Positions 38,831 through 48,032 are shown, counted from the stretch's first letter. The stretch: DNA of 64,000 nucleotides from Methanosarcina thermophila TM-1 (GCF_000969885.1 NZ_CP009501.1:2556908-2620907); one strand, 5' to 3'. Notes: generated by a model not told the origin, from the letters alone. Numbers and translations are program-made.

Positions 38831-39298
38831 TTAGCACCTTTTAGCTGCAAGTTTCTTTTTAATAGATCTCTTTTTTGCAAGCGCATCTCTTTTATAAAAC
38901 TTTGAGAACATGTAGACCCCTCCACTGAAAGTAGACAGGAAGAGAACCAAAAGAATCCTCATGTTTCTGACAGTTTTCCAGCTCCACCTGTTAGCCACGA
39001 ACAGGGAACTGAGAGCCAGAGTTATAATCCCAAGGAAACCGTGAATATACATAATTAAAGGAGCCGCCCTGGCAATAATTAGCCTTATTCCGGAGTATAA
39101 CATAAACAGTAAAGATAAGGCTCCAAGGGTATACCCGGCAGTGTTTATTTTCCCGTGTCTTAAAATTCCGTCTTTCTTTAAACGGCTTAGCTTCAGTGCA
39201 GTAAATCCAAATATATAAGTTAATAAAGTCGAAGCCTGCAAACCAAGCGAGATTTCCCTGAGTTGATTAATACCCACTCCCATTACCAATTTTAGCAC
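38831..39298 (-). CDS. Four-helix membrane protein, unknown function
   Basis: A protein of 150-155 residues with four predicted membrane segments and basic C-terminus (KKRSIKKKLAAKRC). His residues stand near helix ends (LRHGKINTAGYTLG and YIHGFLGIITLALSS), a pattern seen in small heme-binding membrane proteins, though that is only suggestive. The start is uncertain: a GTG at 39298 lies inside GAGGTG, while TTG 39289 is six bases after it. Confidence 0.65.
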   Translation of the reverse strand: MLKLVMGVGINQLREISLGLQASTLLTYIFGFTALKLSRLKKDGILRHGKINTAGYTLGALSLLFMLYSGIRLIIARAAPLIMYIHGFLGIITLALSSLFVANRWSWKTVRNMRILLVLFLSTFSGGVYMFSKFYKRDALAKKRSIKKKLAAKRC

Positions 39299-39541
39299 CT
39301 CATTAAGGTTAAGTTGTGTTTTTACCTTATTTGAAAATAAGGCTCACGCTTAATGATCTCTTTGGAAGCAAAGATTCTGAGAAATCTTCCGTTACTGAAA
39401 AGCCCATCAGACTTCTCTGATTTTTTCAGATTTTAACGTCTGGGAAAATAGCTGGATAAGTGCAGGATAAGTAACTGGGCAGTTATTGAGACAGCTTATT
39501 AATAGAAGGATAGCCTTAGGCTTTCGAAAGGTCGATTTTCC

Positions 39542-40552
39542 ATGAGAAGGCAGTGCATAAAAGTTCCTAAAAAGAAAGGAGAATCAACAAGAAGAATTCT
39601 CCTTAAGCTTGAGATTCTTGACAGTTCCGTAAAAATAGGCGCAGATGAGACGTTTCTTTATCTTCCTCTGACCAGAGAGCCTACTCCTGACGAACTGAGG
39701 AGTTTCCCTAAAGAAGCTGAGCTTAATGAATGTGATTTCCAAATTCAGAAAAAAAAGCCTGTTCCTGAAGATCTGCTTGGTTTCAGCCCAGCCTATGAGG
39801 TTATAGGAGATATTGCCCTTCTGGAAGATCCTGATCTTGATACCCAGAAAGCCTCAAGAATTGCTGACGCCTTACTCCGGACGCATCCAAATGTAAAAAC
39901 TGTACTTAAGCCTCTTACACCTGTAATTGGGGAATTCCGGGTCAGGGATTTTGAGGTTGTTGCAGGCGAGCCCAGAACCGAAACAATTCACAGGGAATAC
40001 GGCTGTCGATATAAGGTTGACCTTGCGCGAGTTTATTTTACTCCCCGCCTTTCGACTGAACGCTCAAGAGTTCTCTCCTGGGTTAAAGAAGGCGATATCG
40101 TTGTTGATATGTTTTCAGGCGTAGGTCCTTACAGCATTCTGATTGCGAAAAAGAAAAAGCCTTCAAAAGTCCTGGCAATCGATAAAAACCCGGACGCTGT
40201 ACGGTATCTCAGGGAAAATATAATTCTTAATTCTGTGAAAAACATCGAAGCAATCGAAGGTGATGCCAGGGAAGAAGCAAAGAGGTTTGCAGGCGCTGCT
40301 GACCATGTGATTATGAATCTCCCTCATAAAGCTTTTGAATTTCTGGATTCTGCGGTGCTCTTGACAAAGCCCGGCGGAATAATTCATTATTACGGAATAA
40401 CCCCTGAGAACGACCTTTTCGAAAGCTCTATTGAACTAATAAGGGCGGCTGCGGAAAAAGCAGGAAGGAAAATTGAAATTCTGGATAAAAGAGTAGTTCG
40501 CTCTTATGCCCCTCACCAGTACAATATCTGCATGGAAGCCAGGATTATTTAA
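39542..40552 (+). CDS. trm5: tRNA (guanine(37)-N1)-methyltransferase Trm5
   Basis: SAM-dependent enzyme that forms m1G37 in tRNAs reading CNN codons, preventing frameshifts. The 336-residue protein has an N-terminal D1-like domain, the D2 domain with VDLARVYFTPRLSTERSRV, and the Rossmann core (VVDMFSGVGPYSILIAKKK, VLAIDKNPDAV) with the NLPHKAFEFLD catalytic motif. It stands 180 bases upstream of tRNA-Thr. Confidence 0.93.
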   Translation: MRRQCIKVPKKKGESTRRILLKLEILDSSVKIGADETFLYLPLTREPTPDELRSFPKEAELNECDFQIQKKKPVPEDLLGFSPAYEVIGDIALLEDPDLDTQKASRIADALLRTHPNVKTVLKPLTPVIGEFRVRDFEVVAGEPRTETIHREYGCRYKVDLARVYFTPRLSTERSRVLSWVKEGDIVVDMFSGVGPYSILIAKKKKPSKVLAIDKNPDAVRYLRENIILNSVKNIEAIEGDAREEAKRFAGAADHVIMNLPHKAFEFLDSAVLLTKPGGIIHYYGITPENDLFESSIELIRAAAEKAGRKIEILDKRVVRSYAPHQYNICMEARII

Positions 40553-40730
40553 ACAATGCAGGGTTATTAATTATAGGATTATTAATTAATGTCAGGGTTA
40601 TTAAGGGACGCCATAATTATTTAAATGAATCAAAATTATACAGAATCTGTAAAAGCAGACAGCTCCGCCCGAGCGAAATAATTAAATTCTTGATCGCTAT
40701 TTTAAGTCTGCTTATTCTTCTTATTCATTT

Positions 40731-40802
40731 GCCGTCGTGGCTTAGCGGTATAGCGGCTGATTCGTAATCAGCAGGCCGAGGGTTCGAATCCCTCCGGCGG
40801 CT
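40731..40802 (+). tRNA. tRNA-Thr (anticodon CGT)
   Basis: Acceptor GCCGTCG pairs with CGGCGGC (one T-G wobble). The anticodon stem GCTGA/TCAGC encloses TTCGTAA with anticodon CGT, and the T arm is GAGGGTTCGAATCCCTC. CCA is not encoded and the discriminator is T. A degraded copy of its 3' 54 bases lies at 45389-45440, so this gene is a likely integration target. Confidence 0.95.
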
Positions 40803-41234
40803 TAATAATTTTTTTCAGTTCTGTATCTCTTTTATTAGTTCTGTATCTCTTTTATTTACCTACTTAATAATTATCCACCGGATTATAGCATACCTTTTAA
40901 TGGGTTATTGAGTTAGGGTAAATGTGGATTATGTTTAACTATCCAGAAAAGGGGAATATTTGCTGGACTATCTACTCGATTTTTTGTTAAGGTCAAAATT
41001 AAGATAAAACCGATAAATTTAATACACTTATTTGATAACAATAGCAGTTGTTCCTTTGTTTTCTGTGGGGATAAAAAATAAGGAGCATTTTTACAACTTT
41101 ATTTTTTTAATTTTTGGGTAAAAATAGAATTTAGAGGGTTTCTACAGAGCTGAAAATAAGGAGTAATGTTAGCTAAAGTAATAATCTACCCTGTTTAGGG
41201 CATATTACTATCAAAGAAGATCCCGAGGGGAAAA
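40803..41234. other. Spacer after tRNA-Thr
   Basis: No gene. TCTGTATCTCTTTTATTAGT is directly repeated at about 40819 and 40838 just downstream of the tRNA, a 20-base period. The rest is AT-rich leader of the histidine kinase gene. Confidence 0.5.
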
Positions 41235-43211
41235 ATGGAAAAAATGAAGCTATTTCCCAAAAGGAATCCGGATCCTATAATCAGTGTGGGAAAAGATGGG
41301 CGGATTCTTTACTCAAATGGGGTATATGAGCACTTATTGCGTGGATGGGGCATGGGAGTCGAAGAAAAATTGCCTCCCTTTATCATAGATTTTGTGCAAG
41401 GGATAATTTCACGGAATAAAGCCGAAGAAATAGAAGTTAAAGTGGGAAATGAAGTATACATAGTCTCTTTTCACCCCTTACCCGAAGAAGAATGTGTAAA
41501 CATTTATGGATTTGATATAAACAATCAGAAAGATCTTAATGAAAAAGTTCAGGAAAGTGGATCTAAGGAAATAGCGAACGTGGAGCTTGCCGAGATCATT
41601 GATATCCAAACAATCCAGTCCCTTATCGATGATTTCTATGAACTTACTCATATTCCAATTGGCTTAAGAGATCTCAAAAACATCGTTCTGGCAGGTGCTG
41701 GATTCCAGGATATCTGCTCTAAATTTCACAGGGCTCACCCAGAAACTTGCAAGCACTGTATAGAGAGTATTGTAGAACAATCCAGGAATATACTCCCTGG
41801 AGAGTATAAGCTGTACAGGTGCAAGAACAATATGTGGGACATATTGACTCCCATCATGGTGAGTAACCAACATGTAGGCAATATCATCGCAGGGCAGTTC
41901 ATTTTTGATGACGAGCCTCTTGACTATGAGCTTTTCCGATCACAGGCTAGAAAATACGGCTTCAACGAAGAGGAATATATAACAGCACTTGAGAAAGTTC
42001 CGCGGTTAAGCAGGAAAGCCGTGGATACAGCCTTGTCTTTCTTCATGACCATTGCCAATATACTCTCACAGTTAAGCTATAGCAATAACAAGCTGGCTCA
42101 ATCGCTAGCTGAACGCGAAGCTCTTTTAGAAGCGTTGAGCGCAAGTGAGGAAAAGTACCGCAATATCGTTGAGACCGCAAATGAAGGCATAAGCATAATT
42201 GATGCTGAAGAAAGAATTACTTTTGTCAATAAGAAGATTGAAGATATGCTTGGCTACAGTTCAGAAGAACTTATTGGCAGATCGATGTGGGACCTTCTCA
42301 GTAATGAAAGTAAGGCTATTATCAGCCAGATGATAGAAAAGGGATGTAAAAGCGCCAATGAAAGTTTTGAAATTAAACTTATACGCAAGGACGGTCATCC
42401 TATCTGGATGTATACAAATTCCAAATCTCTTTTTGATAAGGATGGTAAGTTTATCGGGGTTCTGAACCTCCATACTGACATTACAAAACGAAAAGAAGCT
42501 GAAGAAGCTCTAATGAATTTCGAGACTTCCCGTAAAAAGGAAATCCATCATAGAATCAAGAATAATCTTCAGGTAATCTCCTCTCTCCTGGATCTTCAGG
42601 CTGAGATGTTTAAAGGCAGAAACAACATTAGAGATTCAGAAGTGTTGAACGCTTTCGCAATAAGCATAGACAGAGTTCTTTCTATTGCTCTTATACATGA
42701 AGAACTGTACAAAGATGAAAATATCGATGTGCTTAATTTTTCTAAATACATCAAGGACTTAGCTGATAACCTGCTCCTTACATACAGGCTTGAAACCGAT
42801 GTTAACTTGAATCTCAATCTGGAAGAAGACCTATTTTTAGATATGGATACTGCTGTTCCGCTAGGGATAATTATCAACGAACTGGTTTCAAACTCTCTTA
42901 AATATGCATTTCCTGACCGGGATAAAGGAGAGATCCAAATCAAGCTCCATAGGGACGAAACAGGAGAATGCAAAAACAATGGCTGTAAGGGTACTGACTT
43001 TGTTCTAATTGTTTCAGATGACGGCATAGGCATACCTGAAGATCTTGATATTAAAGAACTCGATAGTTTGGGGCTTCAGCTTATAACTTCCCTTGTAGAC
43101 CAGTTAGATGGTGAACTTGAACTGAAAAGAAACAATGGGACAGAGTTCACTATCCGGTTTAGTGGTATAAGAAATGAACCTGAACCATTACAGCGTATCG
43201 CTCGTTCCTAA
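41235..43211 (+). CDS. PocR/PAS-domain sensor histidine kinase
   Basis: A 658-residue soluble kinase with no membrane segment. Domains: PAS-like (about 15-98), a PocR ligand-binding domain (about 115-285) with paired cysteine motif CSKF..CKHC, a second PAS (about 302-422; ETANEGISIIDAEERITFVN), a HisKA_2-type dimerisation/phosphoacceptor domain with His438-439 (EIHHRIKNNLQVISSLL), and a GHKL ATPase (N-box NELVSNSLKYA, DDGIGIP). PocR in bacteria senses small diols and cobalamin-related pathways; here the ligand is unknown. No response regulator is adjacent. GAGGGG precedes the ATG. Confidence 0.9.
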   Translation: MEKMKLFPKRNPDPIISVGKDGRILYSNGVYEHLLRGWGMGVEEKLPPFIIDFVQGIISRNKAEEIEVKVGNEVYIVSFHPLPEEECVNIYGFDINNQKDLNEKVQESGSKEIANVELAEIIDIQTIQSLIDDFYELTHIPIGLRDLKNIVLAGAGFQDICSKFHRAHPETCKHCIESIVEQSRNILPGEYKLYRCKNNMWDILTPIMVSNQHVGNIIAGQFIFDDEPLDYELFRSQARKYGFNEEEYITALEKVPRLSRKAVDTALSFFMTIANILSQLSYSNNKLAQSLAEREALLEALSASEEKYRNIVETANEGISIIDAEERITFVNKKIEDMLGYSSEELIGRSMWDLLSNESKAIISQMIEKGCKSANESFEIKLIRKDGHPIWMYTNSKSLFDKDGKFIGVLNLHTDITKRKEAEEALMNFETSRKKEIHHRIKNNLQVISSLLDLQAEMFKGRNNIRDSEVLNAFAISIDRVLSIALIHEELYKDENIDVLNFSKYIKDLADNLLLTYRLETDVNLNLNLEEDLFLDMDTAVPLGIIINELVSNSLKYAFPDRDKGEIQIKLHRDETGECKNNGCKGTDFVLIVSDDGIGIPEDLDIKELDSLGLQLITSLVDQLDGELELKRNNGTEFTIRFSGIRNEPEPLQRIARS

Positions 43212-43852
43212 TTCCCTTTCTCTCTATAACTCTAGACAAACCAAATCCCGCTCACACTCAAACCCCTTCAATGCCAGAGAAATAAGTGTACCTTAATTGG
43301 GGAAGGGCTGCTGATATACAAATATACAGGAATGATTAGTTGATTGGCTGTGCTTTGTAAGTGCAGCATTGTTGTGAAAATAATAAGCCTTTTTCCCTTA
43401 AAATACTACATATGTGCTCCTGTAATATCATAAAAAGCCTTAATAACCCCGGCATACAGAAAAAAACTTCTAAGATGTAGTATGTTTGGATATAAAGAAC
43501 TATAAAGAGATATAAAGAGCCACTACTTCTTCATATATGTTAAATTTATTATTTAAGAGATATACATTAAAAGTAAAAAGATTTTTGGTTTTATAATGTT
43601 TTAATTTTGAGTATAAAGTATTATGAAGTTTTAAATTTCTCTTTCTGTTTTTATAAAATATAATAAAAATAAGTATGTATATATTTGAAGATTTCCAAGT
43701 GATTTCGATTATAAATGGCTCTTTATTAAACCCAGCCTATTGGGTAAAAAATGTAAAGAAATCGAATAAAACAAGGAATTAGCAGTGATTGTGATTTTTA
43801 ATCCTTAAATATTTAAGTCCTATGAAATTAAAAACTTTGCAAGGGGAAAGAT
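43212..43852. other. Non-coding spacer
   Basis: 640 bases, strongly AT-rich in the second half. GATATAAAGA-type units repeat near 43490-43520 (ACTATAAAGAGATATAAAGAG). Possible promoter of the DUF1699 gene around TTAAATATTTAAGTCC at 43804. No ORF with coding character. Confidence 0.45.
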
Positions 43853-44266
43853 ATGAAGATTAGAGTAGTTAGCTCAAAAGAAGAAATCTTTACATTAAAT
43901 CCTAATGAACGTGTTGTTCACTTGGCTTTCAGGCCGTCGAACAAGGATATTTTTACACTTGTCGAAACCTGCCCGAAAATTGAGGCTATACAAATTCCAA
44001 AATCTTACAGACGTACGGTCTCAAAATCCATTGGAATGTTCCTTGAAATGCAGAGAATCCAGCTTATTGAAGGCGATGTTTGGGGTCACAGAAAGGATAT
44101 AAACGAGTATTATATCATTCCCCCCTCGGTCTTTGAGAAAATAAAGGAAATGAAGATTGCAGGTAAATCCAATGAGGTGATTGAGGAGAGAATCTTAAGG
44201 GAAAGCAGACTTAACCCTGATATGGTTGCCTACATTATGAACAAAGAAGCTCAAGCCTGGGCTTGA
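43853..44266 (+). CDS. DUF1699 family protein
   Basis: A 137-residue protein of a family found mainly in Methanosarcinales. It starts MKIRVVSSKEEIFTLNPNE, and the middle reads LVETCPKIEAIQIPKSYRRTV with an alpha/beta pattern; the end is helical. The family has no established function. AGGGGAAAG lies six bases before the ATG. An imperfect hairpin (ATAACCGG..CCAGTTAT, 44285-44305) and a T-rich run follow as a likely terminator. Confidence 0.8.
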   Translation: MKIRVVSSKEEIFTLNPNERVVHLAFRPSNKDIFTLVETCPKIEAIQIPKSYRRTVSKSIGMFLEMQRIQLIEGDVWGHRKDINEYYIIPPSVFEKIKEMKIAGKSNEVIEERILRESRLNPDMVAYIMNKEAQAWA

Positions 44267-44581
44267 GTCAAATAAAAAATTTCTATAACCGGTAAAGCCA
44301 GTTATACTATTTTATTATTAATTTATTGACTTATATTTCTGTAAATTTCTGTAAGAAACTCAGAGATTTATAAAGGGTATATGTATTAAAATCAGTGTTT
44401 TCAATAGCAATACAAACCGTCATTCCCAATTTAAATCTACCATATCTCCAATTTAAAATCTACTACAATATTACCCTCTTGATTTCTATAAAACTCTATG
44501 TTAGAAAGGCTCGATATTGGAATCATCAGATAATGTGAGTCACAACATTTTCGAATAGGCTCTTAAATAAGATAACATCTT

Positions 44582-44837
44582 ATGAGATATTGTGGCATTA
44601 TCAACAGCTCTATCAGTATAGAATCTGAAGCGGAAGAATTGTTGATAGGCTTGAAAAATATATCCTCAAGAATCTCTTGATTCTGTAATAAAAAGATTAG
44701 CTACTTGTGCTTATGATTGGCAGCCTCTTAGTGAAGAGGATATGAAATCAATAGAAGAGGGGTCAAAAGATTATAAGGCTGGTAATTTTACATTGAGAAA
44801 AAAGTATGGGGAGATTTGGAAAAAGAATAAAAATTAG
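44582..44837 (+). pseudogene. Frameshifted antitoxin-like gene
   Basis: From ATG 44582 the frame reads SSISIESEAEELLIGLK, then a one-base shift near 44660 is needed to continue with YPQESLDSVIKRLATCAYDW and QPLSEEDMKSIEEGSKDY to the TAG at 44835-44837. This layout (beta strand, helix with a DSVIKRL box, second helical segment) matches archaeal ribbon-helix-helix or VapB-type antitoxins. No intact toxin is next to it. It is a relic of a toxin-antitoxin module. Confidence 0.6.
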
Positions 44838-44959
44838 GATTGAAGCAGCTGAATTACAAACTCAGTAGCATAATCCTTCATCTAACTCATACTTGACTTT
44901 ATCTCAAGTACGTAGTCTTGTTTACAATAACCTTTGGGTAAAGCGGGGGGATAGTTATA

Positions 44960-45241
44960 GTATATTTTTTTATAAAGCACAGGGTCGAAGATTATTCAAA
45001 GTGGAAACCTGTTTTTGATGAAGATGGATCAAGGAGAGAAAAAGCAGGCTGTAAAGGCTGGCAGCTTTTCCGCAGTTTGGATGACCCCAATGAGATCTTC
45101 ATCCTTTTGGAATGGGATACAAAAGAACACGCAACCAACTTCGTAGAATCCGAAGAACTGAGAAAAATAATGAAAAAAGCAGGGGTAATCACAAAACCTG
45201 AAATCCGCTTTTTTGAGAAAATCGAGGACTTTTCGTTATGA
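44960..45241 (+). pseudogene. ABM-type alpha/beta-barrel monooxygenase-like ORF without normal start
   Basis: An open frame reads IVIVYFFIKHRVEDYSKWKP, then VFDEDGSRREKAGCKGWQLF, EIFILLEWDTKEHATNFVES and ends KIEDFSL at TGA. This is the dimeric alpha/beta-barrel fold of antibiotic-biosynthesis-monooxygenase-like small proteins. The frame has a stop upstream and no ATG, GTG or TTG at the expected N-terminus. An ATA follows GGGGGG at 44945-44950, so the start codon seems lost or non-canonical. The body itself is intact. Confidence 0.6.
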
Positions 45242-45388
45242 GTTGTAAAAAGTTCAATGTGGTGGTGGAAGAAATTTACTTTAATTGGTAAGCTTCAAGC
45301 TGTCTTAATTTATTGTATTCCCTTTCTTAGGATACCAATCTTTTATAACATCCAGGTTGTAGAAGTCTTTCTCATGCCATTCAATGAG

Positions 45389-45440
45389 TATAGCGGTTGA
45401 TTCGTGATCAGGCTGAGAGTTCGGAGTCCCTCCTGCGGCT
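45389..45440 (+). repeat. Degraded 3' copy of tRNA-Thr, probable attachment-site scar
   Basis: TATAGCGGTTGATTCGTGATC..AGGCTGAGAGTTCG..TCCCTCCTGCGGCT matches the 3' three quarters of the tRNA-Thr at 40731 with about six substitutions, a three-base gap and a one-base insertion. It lacks the 5' acceptor and D arm, so it cannot be a tRNA gene. Partial 3' tRNA copies are what tRNA-targeting integrases leave at the far end of an insertion. Confidence 0.7.
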
Positions 45441-46776
45441 ATTGCAATGGAGGACCACCGCGGCTGTATTCCGTTGAATCCAGGACAGCAAGCCAGTCAA
45501 AGTCAGTGAAGCTTTGCGGAGTTAGTGCGAAGTAAGTCGAATTCTTCATACTGCCCGAGCGAATTGGAAGAGCTTCAATTTCAGAAGCTGGAAGTCCCTG
45601 ACCTTTATAGGTTGGAATGAATCGCCCCGGTCCTGGTGAGCTGGTCAATCGAGCCTCAAGAGTACCGGCTTCGGGTTCACTGATGCCATTGGCTTCTGAA
45701 ACGCCCACGGCTGTTCCGATTACGGCATAATGTGAGCCGAATATCTCATTGAGTTGGGCTCCTGCTGGCCACCAGATGAGTAAATCAGTGCCCAGTTGCC
45801 ATTGCGCCTTTCCACGCTGCAGGTGGCTGTTGTGAGCGAAGGCAAAAACTTTCCCCCTGCCGCGTTCACGGCACACCATATACGTCAGATTATCTGCCAT
45901 TATCAGGTCACGAATGCCGAGGCCTTCGACAAGCCTTTCTTTTGGTTTGGCAGAAGTCCGCGCCAGCACCGCATGATAGTTAAGTAACTGCCTGGAGAGC
46001 ACTGCATATTGCACAGCTTCCAGATAACGGCTCTCATCACTCTTAGCTACCAATTCGGGACGGCGTAGGCGCAATTCCATAATGAGATCTTCCACTTTAA
46101 TCCGAAGTGAGGTTGCAGCCGGTGATAAGCCTATTGACTTAGATGGGTCCATCATTGCATCAGGGTTCTCCCAATCAGAGTCCTGACCAAGAAATGCGTC
46201 TATACGTTCTCGATGTTTCTGGCTGCTGACACTATCGATCGAGGCAAGGTAATTGAGAACGAAGTATAGAACTTGCCTTGGGCTATCGCTGTAGGTCATT
46301 TCTGTCGGGCTATCGAAGCCATAGAATCGAAGTTTGATTGGATGGGAAGGATCAGCGTTGTATTGCCGCATCCACTCCACCAGCTCTCGATTCGCATCGA
46401 GCCTGCCAAAACCGTGGCTAAATCCGGAATCCTGCAAATCCTCATATGATGCCGGACCGCGGCCAGCTATGTACTCATTCACAAGGTGCGCTCTGGGAAA
46501 ACTGCTTTCGATGGCAATGGCACTGTAGCCGTGTGCTTCTACCAGGCGCTGGAAGAGCCGGTTGCGAAGTATATGAGTATCTTCGCCGCCGTGGAGTGCT
46601 TCTCCAAAGCCAAGCAACTTCACCGAGCTACCAAGTGAGGTGATAACCCTGTCGACGGCGACGTTGAAGGTTTCGGGTGAATTTACAGAGAAGGGAACCG
46701 TTTCGTGTGAAATCCAGTCGTCTAGAGTGGCATACGTCGGGTTGGAATTTCTGTTAAGAGATAGATTTTTTTTCAT
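45439..46776 (-). CDS. Erythromycin-esterase family protein
   Basis: A 445-residue protein of the EreA/EreB-like esterase family. The His of GFGEALHGGED (His62), the Glu-rich IAIESSFPR and FAHNSHLQRGKAQW are the conserved active-site segments. In bacteria some members hydrolyse macrolides, but most are uncharacterised and a resistance role here is not shown. GC content is visibly higher than around it, and it ends inside the tRNA-Thr fragment, pointing to horizontal gain. AGGAG lies ten bases before the ATG. Confidence 0.85.
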   Translation of the reverse strand: MKKNLSLNRNSNPTYATLDDWISHETVPFSVNSPETFNVAVDRVITSLGSSVKLLGFGEALHGGEDTHILRNRLFQRLVEAHGYSAIAIESSFPRAHLVNEYIAGRGPASYEDLQDSGFSHGFGRLDANRELVEWMRQYNADPSHPIKLRFYGFDSPTEMTYSDSPRQVLYFVLNYLASIDSVSSQKHRERIDAFLGQDSDWENPDAMMDPSKSIGLSPAATSLRIKVEDLIMELRLRRPELVAKSDESRYLEAVQYAVLSRQLLNYHAVLARTSAKPKERLVEGLGIRDLIMADNLTYMVCRERGRGKVFAFAHNSHLQRGKAQWQLGTDLLIWWPAGAQLNEIFGSHYAVIGTAVGVSEANGISEPEAGTLEARLTSSPGPGRFIPTYKGQGLPASEIEALPIRSGSMKNSTYFALTPQSFTDFDWLAVLDSTEYSRGGPPLQ

Positions 46777-46860
46777 TTTCCAGGGACTCCTGATAGTCGG
46801 AATAATCCAACATTCTGTATTTAATGCTTTTTTGTTAAAGCTAATAGACTTTAATTCTTG

Positions 46861-47109
46861 GATGCCGGGTGCCTGATAACTAGCAACACTTATTCCGATT
46901 TTGAAGTAAAGATATTAATTGATAATTTATTCGATAAAACCGAGAATCTCTGAATCGTAATCTGTGGAGATTTCAATGCGGAATTTGATGTGGTGCTTCT
47001 TGGTCCCATTCAGGAAAATAGCCTTCAACAGAATTATTTCCTCTCCGATCCTGCCAGTTATTTCCCTGTCATAATCGGTAGATTTTTAAGAACAAATTTA
47101 TATATATAA
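46861..47109 (+). pseudogene. Fragment of an endonuclease/exonuclease/phosphatase family gene
   Basis: One frame reads AGCLITSNTYSDFEVKILID, meets a TGA at 46951-46953 and continues IVICGDFNAEFDVVLLGPIQ to a TAA at 47107-47109. ICGDFNAE is the characteristic metal/catalytic motif of the EEP superfamily. Both ends of the usual domain are missing and there is an internal stop, so it is a decayed relic. Confidence 0.55.
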
Positions 47110-47263
47110 TAACATAGATAAAAATAGAGTCAGACTGATTTGGATTTCTGACTGATTTAGATTCTAAATACCGAAATGCTTACAAAATGCTGATCTGAAC
47201 AGGACAGTAATAGGAAGAGTACAGAAAAGGTATTGAGAAAAACGCAATAAAGGAGTCATAAAA

Positions 47264-47443
47264 ATGCCAGCAAAAGTCAACAAAGAAGAATGTACAGGCT
47301 GTGGAACCTGTGTGGAAGAGTGTCCTGTAGAAGCAATCGTCATTGATGAGGACGAAGGTTGTGCAGCTGTGGATGAAGAAGAATGCGTAGAGTGCGGCGC
47401 ATGTGAAGAGGTTTGCCCTATAGAGGCTATAGAGGTCGAATAA
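47264..47443 (+). CDS. Ferredoxin, 2x[4Fe-4S]
   Basis: A 59-residue protein with two CxxCxxCxxxCP motifs: [12 protein letters not shown] and [12 protein letters not shown], arranged as in clostridial-type ferredoxins. It is strongly acidic. AAAGGAG stands eight to nine bases before ATG 47264. It is an electron carrier in the cytoplasm, with partners such as CO dehydrogenase/acetyl-CoA synthase, hydrogenases or pyruvate oxidoreductase; which one this serves is unknown. Confidence 0.95.
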   Translation: MPAKVNKEECTGCGTCVEECPVEAIVIDEDEGCAAVDEEECVECGACEEVCPIEAIEVE

Positions 47444-47552
47444 CCCCAAAAAACCAGATAGTCAAAAGAATAGAACTACACGCTAGAGCAGCTTTTACAA
47501 ACAAAAATCACGATTATCTGGAAATTGTAAGAGAGTGGGAACCAGGAAAAGC

Positions 47553-48032
47553 CTATAAACACTTTAAAGCTGCTTCCCATTCTGATTTTCTATTTTTCAG
47601 GAACCGCCGGTTAGCTCCGCTTGAGGAAGGAAGGACTTTCGTTTTATATCCCATTGCCCTTAGAATTGGTTCATACCCTCCTGATTTTTTGCCATTAAAA
47701 AGAACAAGTTTCAGGTTAGGAGCCTTATCTTTCAGCATTGAGAACTGGTTTATTTCTTCGTCCTTTATCTTTGCATCCTCGCTTCCTTCTCGTTCTCCGG
47801 CTTTAAATACATCCCAAAGCCCTATTTTGTGACGTTTAAGAGTATCAAGCCTGGCTTGATAGCTCATGTCCTGAAGGTTTTCTCCAATAATACTGCCGAC
47901 CAGCCTCCAGAAGTCGTTGCCCGGATGCGCGTAATATTGATGTTTTCTGATAGAAACATCTCCTGGAAGGGACCCGAGAATGAGGATCTCGGTATTTTTA
48001 TCAAGAACTGCTGGGAAACCCTGCTTTTTCAT
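47553..48032 (-). CDS. Hypoxanthine/uracil-DNA glycosylase (family 6 type)
   Basis: A 159-residue member of the UDG superfamily, of the family 6 type known as hypoxanthine-DNA glycosylase in Methanosarcina. It removes deaminated adenine (hypoxanthine) from DNA. Motif 1 region LILGSLPGDVSIRKHQYYAH with PGNDFWR, then GLWDVFKAGEREGS, and motif 2 region LPSSSGANRRF are visible. It converges with the ferredoxin gene and starts with no strong ribosome site. Confidence 0.85.
   Translation of the reverse strand: MKKQGFPAVLDKNTEILILGSLPGDVSIRKHQYYAHPGNDFWRLVGSIIGENLQDMSYQARLDTLKRHKIGLWDVFKAGEREGSEDAKIKDEEINQFSMLKDKAPNLKLVLFNGKKSGGYEPILRAMGYKTKVLPSSSGANRRFLKNRKSEWEAALKCL

Noticed and set aside
45389-45440. 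A second functional tRNA-Thr gene
   Set aside because: It lacks the 5' acceptor strand and D arm and its anticodon stem is disrupted.
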